NCBI RefSeq assembly: GCF_004123835.1
Contig: NZ_MZMU01000018.1
Coordinates: 1-64,000 of the forward strand
Length of the DNA: 64,000 nt
Direction of reading: 5' to 3'
DNA from: Rhizobium leguminosarum
GTDB lineage: Bacteria; Pseudomonadota; Alphaproteobacteria; Rhizobiales; Rhizobiaceae
Made by a program: the position numbers and the translations under genes. Shown here in pieces: positions 33,225 through 42,587 of this stretch. Each line of letters begins with the position of its first letter. Position 1 is the first letter of the stretch. A model generated the notes under the pieces. That model saw nothing but the letters and a program-made list of their open reading frames with translations. It was not told the origin of the DNA and made no database searches.

Positions 33225-35797
33225 AGTTCACGCTGAAGGATTACCAGGAAGACGCCGTCTCCGAAGTTCTGGAGCGGCTTAGCCGAGCTCGGCGCCGTTG
33301 GCGCGAGGAAAATGAGGTTCAGGCCTTTTCGCTGACTGCACCTACGGGCGCGGGCAAGACCATCATGGCTGCTGCGGTCTTCGAAGCTCTCTTTCACGGT
33401 GACGATACATTTGAGTTCGATGCCGATCCGGGCGCTGTGGTTATCTGGTTCAGCGACGATCCTTCGCTGAACGAACAGACGCGCTTCCGGTTGGGGGAGG
33501 CGTCTGATCGTCTCAACTGGACCGACCTGCACGTCGTCGAGAATAGCTTTAACCGCGAGAAGCTCACGCCGAGGAAGGTATACTTCCTCAATACCCATAA
33601 GCTGTCGCGAAATAGCTTGCTTGTCCGTGGTCACGAACCGGAGGATGAGGCGGAGCCGAGCTTGCCTCACATACGGCCGGACGCGCGCTCCTATACGATC
33701 TGGGACACCATCCGGAACACGATGGAGGATCCGGCGCTGACACTTTATCTGGTGCTCGACGAGGCGCACCGCGGGATGGGCGAAGGCCGCAACCTGCAGG
33801 ACCGATCGACCATCGTTCGCCGACTAATCAACGGAGGAGGCTCGATGCCGCCGATGCCGATCGTGTGGGGCATCTCGGCTACGGTCGAGCGGTTCAACGT
33901 CGCGATGCGCGAAGCGCGGGAGCGGAGCATTTTGCCCGGCGTCGCGGTCGATCCTTCAAAGGTGCAGGAATCTGGCCTACTGAAAGATACGATCGTTCTC
34001 GATATTCCCGACGAGGCTGGGCATTTCGAGACGGTGTTGGTACGGCGGGCAACGGACAAGATCGTCGAATCGAGTCAGGCATGGGCTGACTATGCGGCGC
34101 AACAGCCTGGCAGTCCCATCGTCCAGCCTCTGCTCGTCCTTCAGGTCAGGAACACACCCGACCCTAACGAGATCGGCCGAGCTTTGGACATGATCTACGA
34201 GCGCTGGCCTGGCTTGTCTCAGGATGCGATCGCTCACGTGTTCGGTGAGCACGTGACGCAGACATTCGGGCGTCACTTGGTGCCGTATATCTCGCCAGAG
34301 AGGGTTCAGGATTCCGCTTGGGTTCGCGTGCTGATAGCCAAAGATGCTATCAGCACCGGCTGGGATTGTCCACGTGCAGAGGTGATGGTGTCATTCCGCG
34401 CGGCGCAGGATCCAACCCATATTACCCAGCTCCTCGGTCGCATGGTGCGCACTCCGCTCGCGCGGCGCATCCCGGGTAACGACAAGCTGAATTCCGTTCA
34501 CTGCCTGCTTCCATTCTTCGATAGGGCTGCGGTGAAGGCGGTTGCCGATGCACTGATGGCGGGTGGGGGCGACGGGGAGAAGCCGCTTTCTGGCCGTCGT
34601 GTCTTTATCAATCCTGCCGAGATGATGCCCAACCCATCGGTTGCGGCCGATGCTTGGGCTCGATTCCTTTCGCTGCCATCGCAGTCGCTTCCCCACCGCG
34701 CGCCGCGGCCCGTTAAACGCCTCACCGCATTAGCGCACGAATTGGCGACAGATGGAATCCTTGCTGATGCCGGTAAGGAAGCGCACCGCGAAATGCATGC
34801 GGCGCTCGACGCGGCACGCGTGCGCTACGCTAGTCAGTTGGAAGCAGCGAGGCAGTCGGTCCTTACGGTCGAGGGCGTCGCACTTACGGCGGACCTCCAC
34901 GCGCAAGAGACGCGGTTTAATGCCTTCGTCGAAAGTGCCGATATGGCAGTGATCGACGATGCTTATAGGCGCGCCGCGCGGATTTTTAGCCCTGATCTTG
35001 CTCGCACATATGCTGAGCATGTTGCGCGCAACATGCCAGGAAGTGACCCAGAAGAGGCGCTGATCGCTGCACATGTCGAAATTGCGGCCCTCGCCTCAGT
35101 GGAGGGGGTGCGCGAGTATCTGGAAATCGAGGCCGAGCGACTTACGCGGCGGTGGTTGGACCACTACCGGATCGCGATGAAATCGCTCGGGGACGAGCGT
35201 CAGGAGGAGTATCGCCAAATCCGCGCAATGAGCGCGGAACCCGAGGCACAGGATCTCGGTCATCCGCGCGAGTGGCTCGTCGCGTCAATGGCGCGCGAGC
35301 AAAATGGGGAGGAGATTCCGCTGCCGAGATATCGGGGCCATCTCATGTGCGACGCCGAAGGCCTGTTCCCCGCCGAGCTTAATGGCTGGGAGCAAGCCGT
35401 GCTTGATCGTGAGAGTGCCCGCGTTGGTTTCGAAGCTTGGTATCGCAACCCAGCGAGAGCGACGCCAGAAGCTCTTGGCATCGCTTATGAGTCGAGCGGC
35501 GGCTATAAGATCCTCCGCCCCGACTTCTTGTTTCTGTCGAGACTAGGCGATGGAACGGTGGTGGCGGATCTCGTCGACCCGCATGGTACCCAACTTAGCG
35601 ATGCACTGCCCAAGATACGCGGCTTGGCCCAGTATGCGGAAACGCATGCTGGCGCGTTTCGGCGGATCGAAACCGTCGCTAAAATCGGTGAAGAATTAAA
35701 AGTTCTCGATCTCACCGACAGAATCGTCCGCAACGCTATTGAAAAAGCTGAGAGCGCGGCTGAGCTCTACCAGAGCATGCTGGCACGCGCCTACTAA
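33221..35797 (+). CDS. Type III-like restriction helicase (Res)
   Basis: The 858-residue superfamily 2 protein shows LTAPTGAGKTIMAAAVFEAL (about residue 40), LVLDEAHRGMGEG (about 183), WGISATVERF and LLGRMVRTPLARR, a complete set of helicase motifs. The C-terminal end keeps the usual NP-(x)n-Y..PDFLFLSRLGDGTVVADLVD layout of a Res nuclease, but the normal glutamate-x-lysine is replaced by ADLVDPHG, so the active site is atypical or lost. Mod and Res are fused in expression by an ATGA overlap. It would translocate on DNA and cleave between inverted unmethylated sites if active. Confidence 0.83.
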   Translation: MKFTLKDYQEDAVSEVLERLSRARRRWREENEVQAFSLTAPTGAGKTIMAAAVFEALFHGDDTFEFDADPGAVVIWFSDDPSLNEQTRFRLGEASDRLNWTDLHVVENSFNREKLTPRKVYFLNTHKLSRNSLLVRGHEPEDEAEPSLPHIRPDARSYTIWDTIRNTMEDPALTLYLVLDEAHRGMGEGRNLQDRSTIVRRLINGGGSMPPMPIVWGISATVERFNVAMREARERSILPGVAVDPSKVQESGLLKDTIVLDIPDEAGHFETVLVRRATDKIVESSQAWADYAAQQPGSPIVQPLLVLQVRNTPDPNEIGRALDMIYERWPGLSQDAIAHVFGEHVTQTFGRHLVPYISPERVQDSAWVRVLIAKDAISTGWDCPRAEVMVSFRAAQDPTHITQLLGRMVRTPLARRIPGNDKLNSVHCLLPFFDRAAVKAVADALMAGGGDGEKPLSGRRVFINPAEMMPNPSVAADAWARFLSLPSQSLPHRAPRPVKRLTALAHELATDGILADAGKEAHREMHAALDAARVRYASQLEAARQSVLTVEGVALTADLHAQETRFNAFVESADMAVIDDAYRRAARIFSPDLARTYAEHVARNMPGSDPEEALIAAHVEIAALASVEGVREYLEIEAERLTRRWLDHYRIAMKSLGDERQEEYRQIRAMSAEPEAQDLGHPREWLVASMAREQNGEEIPLPRYRGHLMCDAEGLFPAELNGWEQAVLDRESARVGFEAWYRNPARATPEALGIAYESSGGYKILRPDFLFLSRLGDGTVVADLVDPHGTQLSDALPKIRGLAQYAETHAGAFRRIETVAKIGEELKVLDLTDRIVRNAIEKAESAAELYQSMLARAY

Positions 35798-36207
35798 TGC
35801 CCGACTAAATGACGTCGCTGAGTGCCTTATTGGCAGCCGGCACAGGGCGTTCAGCCTTCTTTCGGATCTAAAGGACGACGGCATTGGGCGTGTAAGACCG
35901 CCAGAAAGGAAGTGCTGGAAAAGACCCAGACGGATCGGGTTGTCCAGGTCCTGCCAAAAGCCGCATCGCCTCTTTCAGTTGAAGAAAATTTGCTGGATCA
36001 ACAATCGAGGGCTCGATTGTGTATGGCGGCTTTCGCCAATGCGGAACCAGGAGCCGACAGTCGGCAACCGGCCCCGTAGCGGTCATTCCTTCACGCCGGG
36101 GCAACGACTGCTCCTGGCGCATTGCAGTCCTACTGCGGCTTGGGATTCCGGCAGCATGAAGTGTGACCCAAGATTGGCAAGCTATTACTTTGATCAATGC
36201 CCTGAAC
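35798..36207. other. 410-bp spacer at the right edge of the restriction island
   Basis: No credible gene is seen; frames are cysteine- and proline-rich. A perfect stem-loop lies at 36001-36020. The stretch around 36025-36140 resembles other degenerate rhizobial intergenic repeats but could not be matched exactly to the copies at 21.8-29.1 kb. No direct repeat flanking the island was found when this spacer was compared by eye with 29003-29380. Confidence 0.45.
36001..36020. terminator. Perfect 8-bp stem-loop between res and araC
   Basis: ACAATCGA (36001-36008) pairs with TCGATTGT (36013-36020) around a GGGC loop. It lies between two convergent genes (res on plus, araC on minus) and could end either transcript, although no T-run follows. 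Confidence 0.4.
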
Positions 36208-37107
36208 CTAAGGCCAATCCGCATAGCCTGAGGACAGCATGCTGTTTTCCGAACCGGCCGAGGCGCGGGCGATTTCGCGGTAGCCGGCGGGCGAGAGGCC
36301 AGTCTTGCGTTTGAAGAAATGGCTGAAATAGGTCGGGTCGCGAAAGCCGAGGCTGTCGGAGATTTCCTGGATATTGCGGGCGGATCGTTCCAATCTCAGC
36401 TTTGCCTCCTGTACCACGCGCTCGTGCAGGAGCTGGATCGGCGAGCGGCCGAGTGCCCTTTGGCAGGTGGAATGCAGCCGGTCGGCCGTGACGCCCAGCT
36501 CCGCGGCATAGTCGCTGATCGGCCGGTGCTGGCGGAAACCGGCCTCGACCAGTTGCCGATATCTCTGCAGGATCGATCCCACTTCGCCCTGCCCGCGCTG
36601 CTCGCTCCTCTCGCTATCGGAACCGCGCCACAGCGCCATCAGGATGAGCCTGATATAGGCGGATGCGACCATCCAGGAGGAGCGGGAGGGATCGCCCAGC
36701 TCCCGCACGAAGCCCGAGATCAGCGGGCTGATTTCAGTGACCGTCAAAGGATCCAATGCCTCGACCAGCTTGCGTTGTTCGGTGAAGATGCGCAGCGAAT
36801 AGGATTCCACCTTGTCACCGATCGCATCGACCATGATTTGCGGCGAAGCGCCAACCAGATGAGCCGCGGTTCCGGCTGATATCGACAGGTCGCACCGCGC
36901 CTGCGGCGGCAGGAAGGCAAGCAGCGGTCCGTGCAGCGGCCGATGTTCGCCATTGTCGAAGTGAAGCTCCCCACTCCCCTCGCCGAGCAGAAGGAAATGG
37001 TGGAAATCGGCATAGAGACCTTTTTGAAAACGGATGCGCCGGTGCGACAACGACGGAGCGTGCCACTCGCCCCTGGCATAATGATGAATCCCGCCGTCCG
37101 TCGCCAA
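36208..37107 (-). CDS. AraC family transcriptional regulator
   Basis: The 299-residue protein has an N-terminal cupin-like sensing half (HFLLLGEGSGELHFDNGEH) and a C-terminal double helix-turn-helix with DYAAELGVTADRLHSTCQRA and ISDSLGFRDPTYFSHFFKRK, then the AraC end TGLSPAGYREIA. The start is taken as TTG 37107, with GGAGGAG shortly before it; no ATG exists at a sensible place. It is divergent from the first vanillin-dehydrogenase-type gene and probably activates the transport/catabolic block in response to an aromatic acid or aldehyde. Confidence 0.88.
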   Translation of the reverse strand: MATDGGIHHYARGEWHAPSLSHRRIRFQKGLYADFHHFLLLGEGSGELHFDNGEHRPLHGPLLAFLPPQARCDLSISAGTAAHLVGASPQIMVDAIGDKVESYSLRIFTEQRKLVEALDPLTVTEISPLISGFVRELGDPSRSSWMVASAYIRLILMALWRGSDSERSEQRGQGEVGSILQRYRQLVEAGFRQHRPISDYAAELGVTADRLHSTCQRALGRSPIQLLHERVVQEAKLRLERSARNIQEISDSLGFRDPTYFSHFFKRKTGLSPAGYREIARASAGSENSMLSSGYADWP

Positions 37108-37344
37108 CGCTTCTCCTCCGCTCCCATGACAAACAATGCGGCAAACGCCGGATAATTACAATATTAACCCAATAAATCGCATTCCATCCGCGCCAGATCG
37201 GCGTAACCTCTTCTTCACCAGCCTTTGGGAGGAGGCTCTTCAACAGATGCAGGAATGGTCAGGCCGCCCTCGTGGCGCCGCGTCCACTCGTTTTCTCCCA
37301 TGGCGACAATGCAAGCGTCATCACGTGGCGCCAATGCGGGACGA
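37108..37344. promoter_or_regulatory. Divergent spacer between araC and the aldehyde dehydrogenase gene
   Basis: This 237-bp stretch must contain promoters for both directions and is the natural AraC target. AT-rich bases at 37153-37183 (AATTACAATATTAACCCAATAAA) include possible -10 elements. I see no clear direct repeat of the kind used by AraC proteins. Confidence 0.4.
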
Positions 37345-37374
37345 ATGGGTGGACCAGTGTTTTCGGCAAAGCTG

Positions 37375-38808
37375 ATGATCAACAACGAGGCGATGAATGC
37401 TTCCGAAGGGGCCACCTTCGAACGCATCGATCCGTTGACCGGCGATGTCGCAACGATCGCCTCGGCAGGATCCGTTGCCGACATGACAAGGGCAGCCAAT
37501 GCGGCCGCGGCGGCTTTTCCGGACTGGTCGCAAACCGGTCCGGGTGAACGGCGCAGGCTCCTGAATGCCGCAGCCGATATCCTCGAGGCCCGCACGCCCG
37601 AACTCATCGCCGCCATGACCGGCGAAACCGGCGCCACCGCGCAATGGGCGGCGATCAATTGCGGGCTTGGCGCGGATATTCTTCGCGAGGCGGCGGCGAT
37701 GACCACGCAAATATCAGGCGAACTCATTCCTTCCGGCATTCCGGGAAGCCTCGCCATGGCGGTCCGACAGCCGGCAGGCGTCTGCGTCGGCATTGCCCCC
37801 TGGAATGCACCTATTATCCTCGGCACCCGCGCCGTTGCCATGCCGCTTGCCTGCGGCAACACGATCATCCTGAAGGCGTCCGAACTCTGCCCGAAAACCC
37901 ATGGTCTGATCGGCGACGTCCTTCGTGACGCCGGCTTTCCGCGCGGCGTCGTGAATGTCGTTTCCAATGCGCCGAGCGATGCCGCCGCCGTCGTCGATGC
38001 GCTGATCGCCCATCCGGCGGTGCGCCGCATCAATTTCACCGGCTCCACCCGTGTCGGCAGGATCATTGCCGAATCCGCGGCAAGGCATCTCAAGCGCTGC
38101 CTGCTCGAACTCGGCGGCAAGGCGCCGTTCATCGTCCTTGCCGACGCCGATATCGATGAGGCCGTGCGTGCTGCCGCCTTCGGCGCGTTCATGAACCAGG
38201 GCCAGATCTGCATGTCGACCGAGCGGATCATCCTCATGGACGAGATCGCCGACGGCTTCGTCGGCAAATTCCGGACGAAAGCGGCAACCCTCGTCGCCGG
38301 CAATCCCAAGGACGGCAACACGCCGCTCGGCACGCTGATCAACGCCGAAGCCATCAGGCGCGTCAGGTCGCTCGTCGATGATGCCCTGCAGAAGGGCGCG
38401 GTGCTCGTCTGCGGCGGCCAGGCCAACGGCACGCTGATGGACGCGACCGTTATCGATCACGTGACGCCTGCCATGCGTATCTACCGCGAGGAAAGCTTTG
38501 GACCGGTCGCGGCGATCATCCGGGTCGGCAGCGTCGATGAGGCCGTCACGGTTGCCAACGACAACGAATACGGGCTGTCGGCCGCCGTTTTCAGCGCCGA
38601 CGTCAATGCCGCACTTGCCGTCGCCATGCGGCTTGAATCCGGCATCTGCCACATCAACGAAGCGACCGTTTCCGACGAGCCGCAAATGCCGTTCGGCGGC
38701 GTCAAATCAAGCGGCTACGGCCGCTTCGGCGGCACGGCCGCGATCGATGAATTCACCGAGCTCAGATGGATCACCATGGCCTCGGGAAAACGGCACTACC
38801 CGATCTGA
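37375..38808 (+). CDS. Vanillin/benzaldehyde dehydrogenase-type aldehyde dehydrogenase (copy 1)
   Basis: This protein of about 477 residues is an NAD-dependent ALDH with CLLELGGKAPFIVLADADID holding the base glutamate, catalytic cysteine in FMNQGQICMSTERIIL and the end MPFGGVKSSGYGRFGG. The GQICMSTERI form is typical of vanillin and salicylaldehyde dehydrogenases. It should oxidise an aromatic aldehyde such as vanillin. The start is 37375, or 37345 where GCGGGACG precedes an ATG; neither is decisive. A close paralogue lies at 44483 at the other end of the block. The importer genes follow in the same direction. Confidence 0.87.
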   Translation: MINNEAMNASEGATFERIDPLTGDVATIASAGSVADMTRAANAAAAAFPDWSQTGPGERRRLLNAAADILEARTPELIAAMTGETGATAQWAAINCGLGADILREAAAMTTQISGELIPSGIPGSLAMAVRQPAGVCVGIAPWNAPIILGTRAVAMPLACGNTIILKASELCPKTHGLIGDVLRDAGFPRGVVNVVSNAPSDAAAVVDALIAHPAVRRINFTGSTRVGRIIAESAARHLKRCLLELGGKAPFIVLADADIDEAVRAAAFGAFMNQGQICMSTERIILMDEIADGFVGKFRTKAATLVAGNPKDGNTPLGTLINAEAIRRVRSLVDDALQKGAVLVCGGQANGTLMDATVIDHVTPAMRIYREESFGPVAAIIRVGSVDEAVTVANDNEYGLSAAVFSADVNAALAVAMRLESGICHINEATVSDEPQMPFGGVKSSGYGRFGGTAAIDEFTELRWITMASGKRHYPI

Positions 38809-38877
38809 ATTGAGATCGGCCGACATGAACACTGGGAACGGGCTGGGAGGCCCGCATCAAGAGGGAGGAATGAATTC

Positions 38878-40197
38878 ATGAACGGCATTTTCCGCAACGG
38901 TAAATTCAACGCAGCGTCGCTGAGCCGCCGGTCCTTCATCGCATCGACCGTGGCGGGTGGTGCGGCTCTGGCGCTTTCCGGCCGCACCGCCTTCGCTCAG
39001 AGCGGCGATACGCTAAAGGTCGGCTTCATCAGCCCGCGCACCGGCCCTCTCGGCGGCTTCGGCGAAACGGACGGCTATGTGCTCGAACTGGCGCGCAAGG
39101 CGCTGGCGAACGGCCTGCAGGCGGGCGGCAAGACCTGGAAGGTTGATATTCTCGACCAGGACACCCAGTCCGATCCCTCGCGCGCCGGCCAGTTGGCGAA
39201 GGACCTGATCAACAACCAGGCGATCGACCTGATGCTCGCCGTCTCGACGCCCGAAACCATCAATCCGGTGGCCGATGCCTGCGAAGCAGCCGGCATTCCC
39301 TGCCTCTCGACGGTCATGCCCTGGGAAGCCTGGTATTTCGGCCGCGGCGCCAAGCCGGGCGCACCCTCGCCGTTCAAGTGGACCTATCATTTCGGCTTCG
39401 GCGTCGAAGAGTTCCACAAGGCCTATGTTTCGCAGTGGAACCTGATCGAGACCAACAAGAAGGTCGGCGTCATGTATCCCAACGACGCTGACGGCAATGC
39501 GATCCGCACCCATCTGGCGCCGGCGCTTTCCAAGGCGGGCTTCACCATCGTCGATCCCGGAGCCTATGAAACCGGAACCACCGACTTTACCGCGCAGATC
39601 GCTCTCTTCAGGCAGGAGGGCGTGGAGATCTTTAATTCGTTCCCGATACCGCCTGACTTCGCCGCCTTCTGGCGTCAGGCCGCACAGCAGGGCCTCACCC
39701 AGCAGATCAAGATCTGCCAGATCGCCAAGACAGGCCTGTTTCCCTCCGACATCGAGGCGCTCGGCGATCTCGGCCTGAACATCGGCAGCGCCGCCTACTG
39801 GCACAAGGCCTTCCCCTACAAGTCCACGCTCACAGGCGTTTCCGGAACCGAACTCGCCGATGGTTATGAGACGGCCAGCGGCAAGCAGTGGACGCAGCAG
39901 CTCGGCGCCAGCCTTGCGCTTCTCGACGCCGGCTTCGATGCGCTGAAGGCCAGCACCGACGTCAAGAGCAAGGAGGCGGTCGCCAAGGCGATCAGCACTC
40001 TGAAGACCACCACGATCGCCGGCAAGGTCGACTTCACCAGCGGCCCGGTCGCCAACGTCTCCCCCGGACCGATCATCGGCACGCAATGGGTGAAAGCGCC
40101 GGAGGGCTCGAAATTCGCGCTCGACTATGTCGTCACCGAAAACGCCACCGACCCCAATGTCCCGGTCGGCGCCAAGCTCACCGTATACAATGGATAA
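38878..40197 (+). CDS. ABC importer substrate-binding protein (HAAT family, aromatic-type)
   Basis: This 439-residue protein has a Tat signal peptide (SRRSFIASTVAGGAALALSG, residues about 17-36, cleavage after TAFA) and a type I periplasmic-binding fold starting GDTLKVGFISPRTGPLGGFG. It belongs to the branched-chain amino acid/aromatic acid class. Neighbouring vanillin and coniferyl enzymes suggest a hydroxycinnamate or related aromatic as ligand. GAGGGAGGAA precedes the start. The stop overlaps the start of the ATPase gene. Confidence 0.88.
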   Translation: MNGIFRNGKFNAASLSRRSFIASTVAGGAALALSGRTAFAQSGDTLKVGFISPRTGPLGGFGETDGYVLELARKALANGLQAGGKTWKVDILDQDTQSDPSRAGQLAKDLINNQAIDLMLAVSTPETINPVADACEAAGIPCLSTVMPWEAWYFGRGAKPGAPSPFKWTYHFGFGVEEFHKAYVSQWNLIETNKKVGVMYPNDADGNAIRTHLAPALSKAGFTIVDPGAYETGTTDFTAQIALFRQEGVEIFNSFPIPPDFAAFWRQAAQQGLTQQIKICQIAKTGLFPSDIEALGDLGLNIGSAAYWHKAFPYKSTLTGVSGTELADGYETASGKQWTQQLGASLALLDAGFDALKASTDVKSKEAVAKAISTLKTTTIAGKVDFTSGPVANVSPGPIIGTQWVKAPEGSKFALDYVVTENATDPNVPVGAKLTVYNG

Positions 40198-40957
40198 CCA
40201 AGTGCAGCGACAGGAAGCGCTAAGACGGCCGGGGGGAGCCTTTCTCTCGGCCAAGGGGATCCACAAGCGGTTCGGCGCGCTGGTGGTGCTGGAGAATCTG
40301 GATTTTTCCATGGGCGATGGCGAGGCGATCGGCATTGTCGGGCCGAACGGCGCTGGCAAGACGACCCTGCTCAGCGTGCTCGCCGGCGCCTTCCCGCCGA
40401 ATGAGGGAAGCATCACCTTCGACGGCGTCGACGTCACGCGCCGGACGGCGGCGGAACGCTGCCGCTCCGGGCTCGTCCGGACCCATCAGATTCCCAAACC
40501 CTTCGGCGGCATGACGACCTTCGAAAATGTCTTCGTCGCCGCATCGCACGGCAATGCCGCAAGCCGCGACGAGGCCTATGAGCGCGTGGTCGATTCACTT
40601 TCACTCTGCGGCATGCTTGGCGTGGCCAACCGCCCCGCCGACACGCTCGGCCTGCTGGACCGCAAACGCCTGGAGCTTGCCCGTGCGCTTGCCACGCAGC
40701 CAAGGCTGATGCTGCTCGACGAGATCGGCGGCGGCCTGACCGATGGCGAGGCAAGCGAACTGGTGGAGACCATCCTGGAACTGCGCCGCCGCGGCATCGG
40801 CATCGTCTGGATCGAGCATATCGTTCATATCCTCCTGCAGGTGGCGGAGCGGGTGATCTGCATGGACGCCGGCAGGATCATCGCCGATGGCGAACCGAAA
40901 ATGGTCATGAGCGATGCGGAGGTGGTCAAGGCCTATCTCGGAGGGACACCCACATGA
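40190..40957 (+). CDS. HAAT-type ABC importer ATP-binding protein, LivG-like
   Basis: The 255-residue ATPase has Walker A IVGPNGAGKTTLLSVLAGAF and Walker B LMLLDEIGGGLTDGEA. The signature region reads LGLLDRKRLELARALATQP rather than the usual LSxGQ, so the ABC signature is strongly modified; the surrounding helix is well kept. The start codon (40190) sits inside the end of the binding-protein gene, overlapping its stop, and a 4-bp overlap joins it to the LivF-like gene. It drives uptake through the LivH/LivM-like permeases. Confidence 0.88.
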   Translation: MDNQVQRQEALRRPGGAFLSAKGIHKRFGALVVLENLDFSMGDGEAIGIVGPNGAGKTTLLSVLAGAFPPNEGSITFDGVDVTRRTAAERCRSGLVRTHQIPKPFGGMTTFENVFVAASHGNAASRDEAYERVVDSLSLCGMLGVANRPADTLGLLDRKRLELARALATQPRLMLLDEIGGGLTDGEASELVETILELRRRGIGIVWIEHIVHILLQVAERVICMDAGRIIADGEPKMVMSDAEVVKAYLGGTPT

Positions 40958-41682
40958 GCCTTCTCTCCATCCGCGACCTAGACGTCCGCCACGGCCTGCT
41001 CCAGGCGGTGCGCGGCGTCAGTTTCGATCTTGCCAAGGGCGAGGTGCTGGCGCTGGTCGGCGCAAATGGCGCCGGCAAGACGACGCTGCTGCGATCGATC
41101 GCCGGCGCCCATTTGCCATCCTCCGGCCGCGTCCTTCTCAACGACGAAGATCTGGCCGCCGTCCCCTCCCACAAGCGGATCGCCAAGGGCATCGCCCTGG
41201 TGCCGGAAGGCCGGCGCCTGTTTTCGCAGATGACGGTGGAGGAAAACCTGCTTCTCGGAAAGAGCTCCGGCCGCAAGGGCGAGTGGAGCATCGATCGCGT
41301 CCTCGACGCCTTTCCGAACCTGAAGCCCCGCCGTCACGCCAAGACAGGACATCTCTCGGGCGGAGAACAGCAGGCGACCGCCATCGGCCGGGCGCTGATG
41401 AGCAATCCCGATATTCTTCTCCTGGACGAGGTCTCGCTCGGGCTTTCGCCTCTGGTCGTCGATCGCGTCTACGCCCAGTTGCAGGCGCTGCTCACCTCGG
41501 GAACGACCATCGTGCTCGTCGAGCAGGATCTCGCCCGCGCCATGAGCGTGGCAAGCCGTGTCATCTGCATGCTCGAGGGGCGCATCGTCCTCGACAGGCC
41601 GGCGGCGGCCGTCACGCGCGAGCACGTCACCCAGGCCTATTTCGGATTGCACAGGGCAGCCGGCGAAAGGAGCGTATCGTGA
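40954..41682 (+). CDS. HAAT-type ABC importer ATP-binding protein, LivF-like
   Basis: The 242-residue ATPase has Walker A ALVGANGAGKTTLLRSIAGA, a normal signature LSGGEQQATAIGRAL, and Walker B LLLDEVSLGLSPLVVDRVYA as in LivF. It pairs with the LivG-like protein to power the importer. Its ATG overlaps the previous stop and its TGA overlaps the GTG start of the permease gene, so the unit is tightly coupled. Confidence 0.92.
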   Translation: MSLLSIRDLDVRHGLLQAVRGVSFDLAKGEVLALVGANGAGKTTLLRSIAGAHLPSSGRVLLNDEDLAAVPSHKRIAKGIALVPEGRRLFSQMTVEENLLLGKSSGRKGEWSIDRVLDAFPNLKPRRHAKTGHLSGGEQQATAIGRALMSNPDILLLDEVSLGLSPLVVDRVYAQLQALLTSGTTIVLVEQDLARAMSVASRVICMLEGRIVLDRPAAAVTREHVTQAYFGLHRAAGERSVS

Positions 41683-42587
41683 TCAATACCCTGCTCCAGG
41701 GCATTCTGCTCGGCGGCTACTACGCGGTTATCGCCTGCGGACTGTCCTTCATGTTCTCGGTCATGCGGATCATCAATCTCGCGCATGGCAGCCTGGCGGT
41801 CGCAGCCGCCTACGGGTTGTGGCTGCTGGCCGCCAAAGCCGGCATTCCACCCTTCGCCGGTCTGCTGATCGTGCTGCCGGTCATGGCGGCGGCCGGCTGG
41901 CTGTTGCAGCGCTTCATTCTGGAACGCAGCGCCCGCGGCGGCACGCTGCTGCCGATCCTGACGACCTTCGGCCTGTCGATCGTCATCGACAACCTGCTGT
42001 TCGAGCAGTTCGGCGCCGACACCCGGTCGCTTGCGCCCTTCATCGGCAACCTGTCCTATGCATCCTGGCAACTGCCGGGCCACATCTTCGTCGGCAAGCT
42101 AGCCGTCCTGATGATGGTGACGGCAGTCCTTATTCTCGGCGGGCTGCAGTTCTTCCTGAGCCGCTTTGCCCTCGGCCGCGCCATCCGCGCCACGGCTGAA
42201 GATCCCGATACGGCAGGACTGGTCGGGATCGATGCCCGCAGGGTAAACGCCGTCGCCACTGCGATCACCATGGTCACGGTCGGCATCGCCGGTGCTTTTC
42301 TCGGGATGCGGGCGACCTTCAGCCCCTATGCCGGCGGCCCGCAGCTTCTCTTCGCCTTCGAGGCGGCCGTCATCGGCGGAGCGGGATCGCTATGGGGCAC
42401 CCTTGCCGGCGGTATCGTTCTCGGTCTTGCCCAATCGCTCGGTGCGCAGTTGCATCCGCAAGGCTTCCTGATCGGCGGCCATGCCGTGTTCCTGCTGGTG
42501 CTTTTCATTCGGCTGTCCGGGTTCGGCATGCCGGTTCTCGACAAATTTGGCGCCTCCCTGCGCGCCCGCCTCCGGAGCCCGACATGA
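41679..42587 (+). CDS. HAAT-type ABC importer permease, LivH-like
   Basis: Starting from GTG 41679, which overlaps the LivF-like stop as GTGA, a 302-residue membrane protein is read with about eight hydrophobic helices. It has the LivH features NTLLQGILLGGYYAVIACG at the start, LGRAIRATAEDPDTAGLVGI in the middle and GGAGSLWGTLAGGIVLG near the end. A longer in-frame extension upstream is an arginine-rich shadow of the LivF-like gene and is rejected. Confidence 0.9.
   Translation: MINTLLQGILLGGYYAVIACGLSFMFSVMRIINLAHGSLAVAAAYGLWLLAAKAGIPPFAGLLIVLPVMAAAGWLLQRFILERSARGGTLLPILTTFGLSIVIDNLLFEQFGADTRSLAPFIGNLSYASWQLPGHIFVGKLAVLMMVTAVLILGGLQFFLSRFALGRAIRATAEDPDTAGLVGIDARRVNAVATAITMVTVGIAGAFLGMRATFSPYAGGPQLLFAFEAAVIGGAGSLWGTLAGGIVLGLAQSLGAQLHPQGFLIGGHAVFLLVLFIRLSGFGMPVLDKFGASLRARLRSPT

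Noticed and set aside
29003..36207. Direct repeats or an integrase marking the restriction island as an integrated element
   Set aside because: Comparing both flanking spacers by eye gave no matching direct repeat, and no integrase, transposase or tRNA gene is present.
35739..36314. 191-codon plus-strand frame starting inside res
   Set aside because: Cysteine- and arginine-rich without domain features, and it runs into the araC gene on the other strand.
40914..41678. N-terminal extension of the LivH-like permease
   Set aside because: The long in-frame extension is an arginine-rich shadow of the LivF-like gene; GTG 41679 within the GTGA overlap is the natural start.
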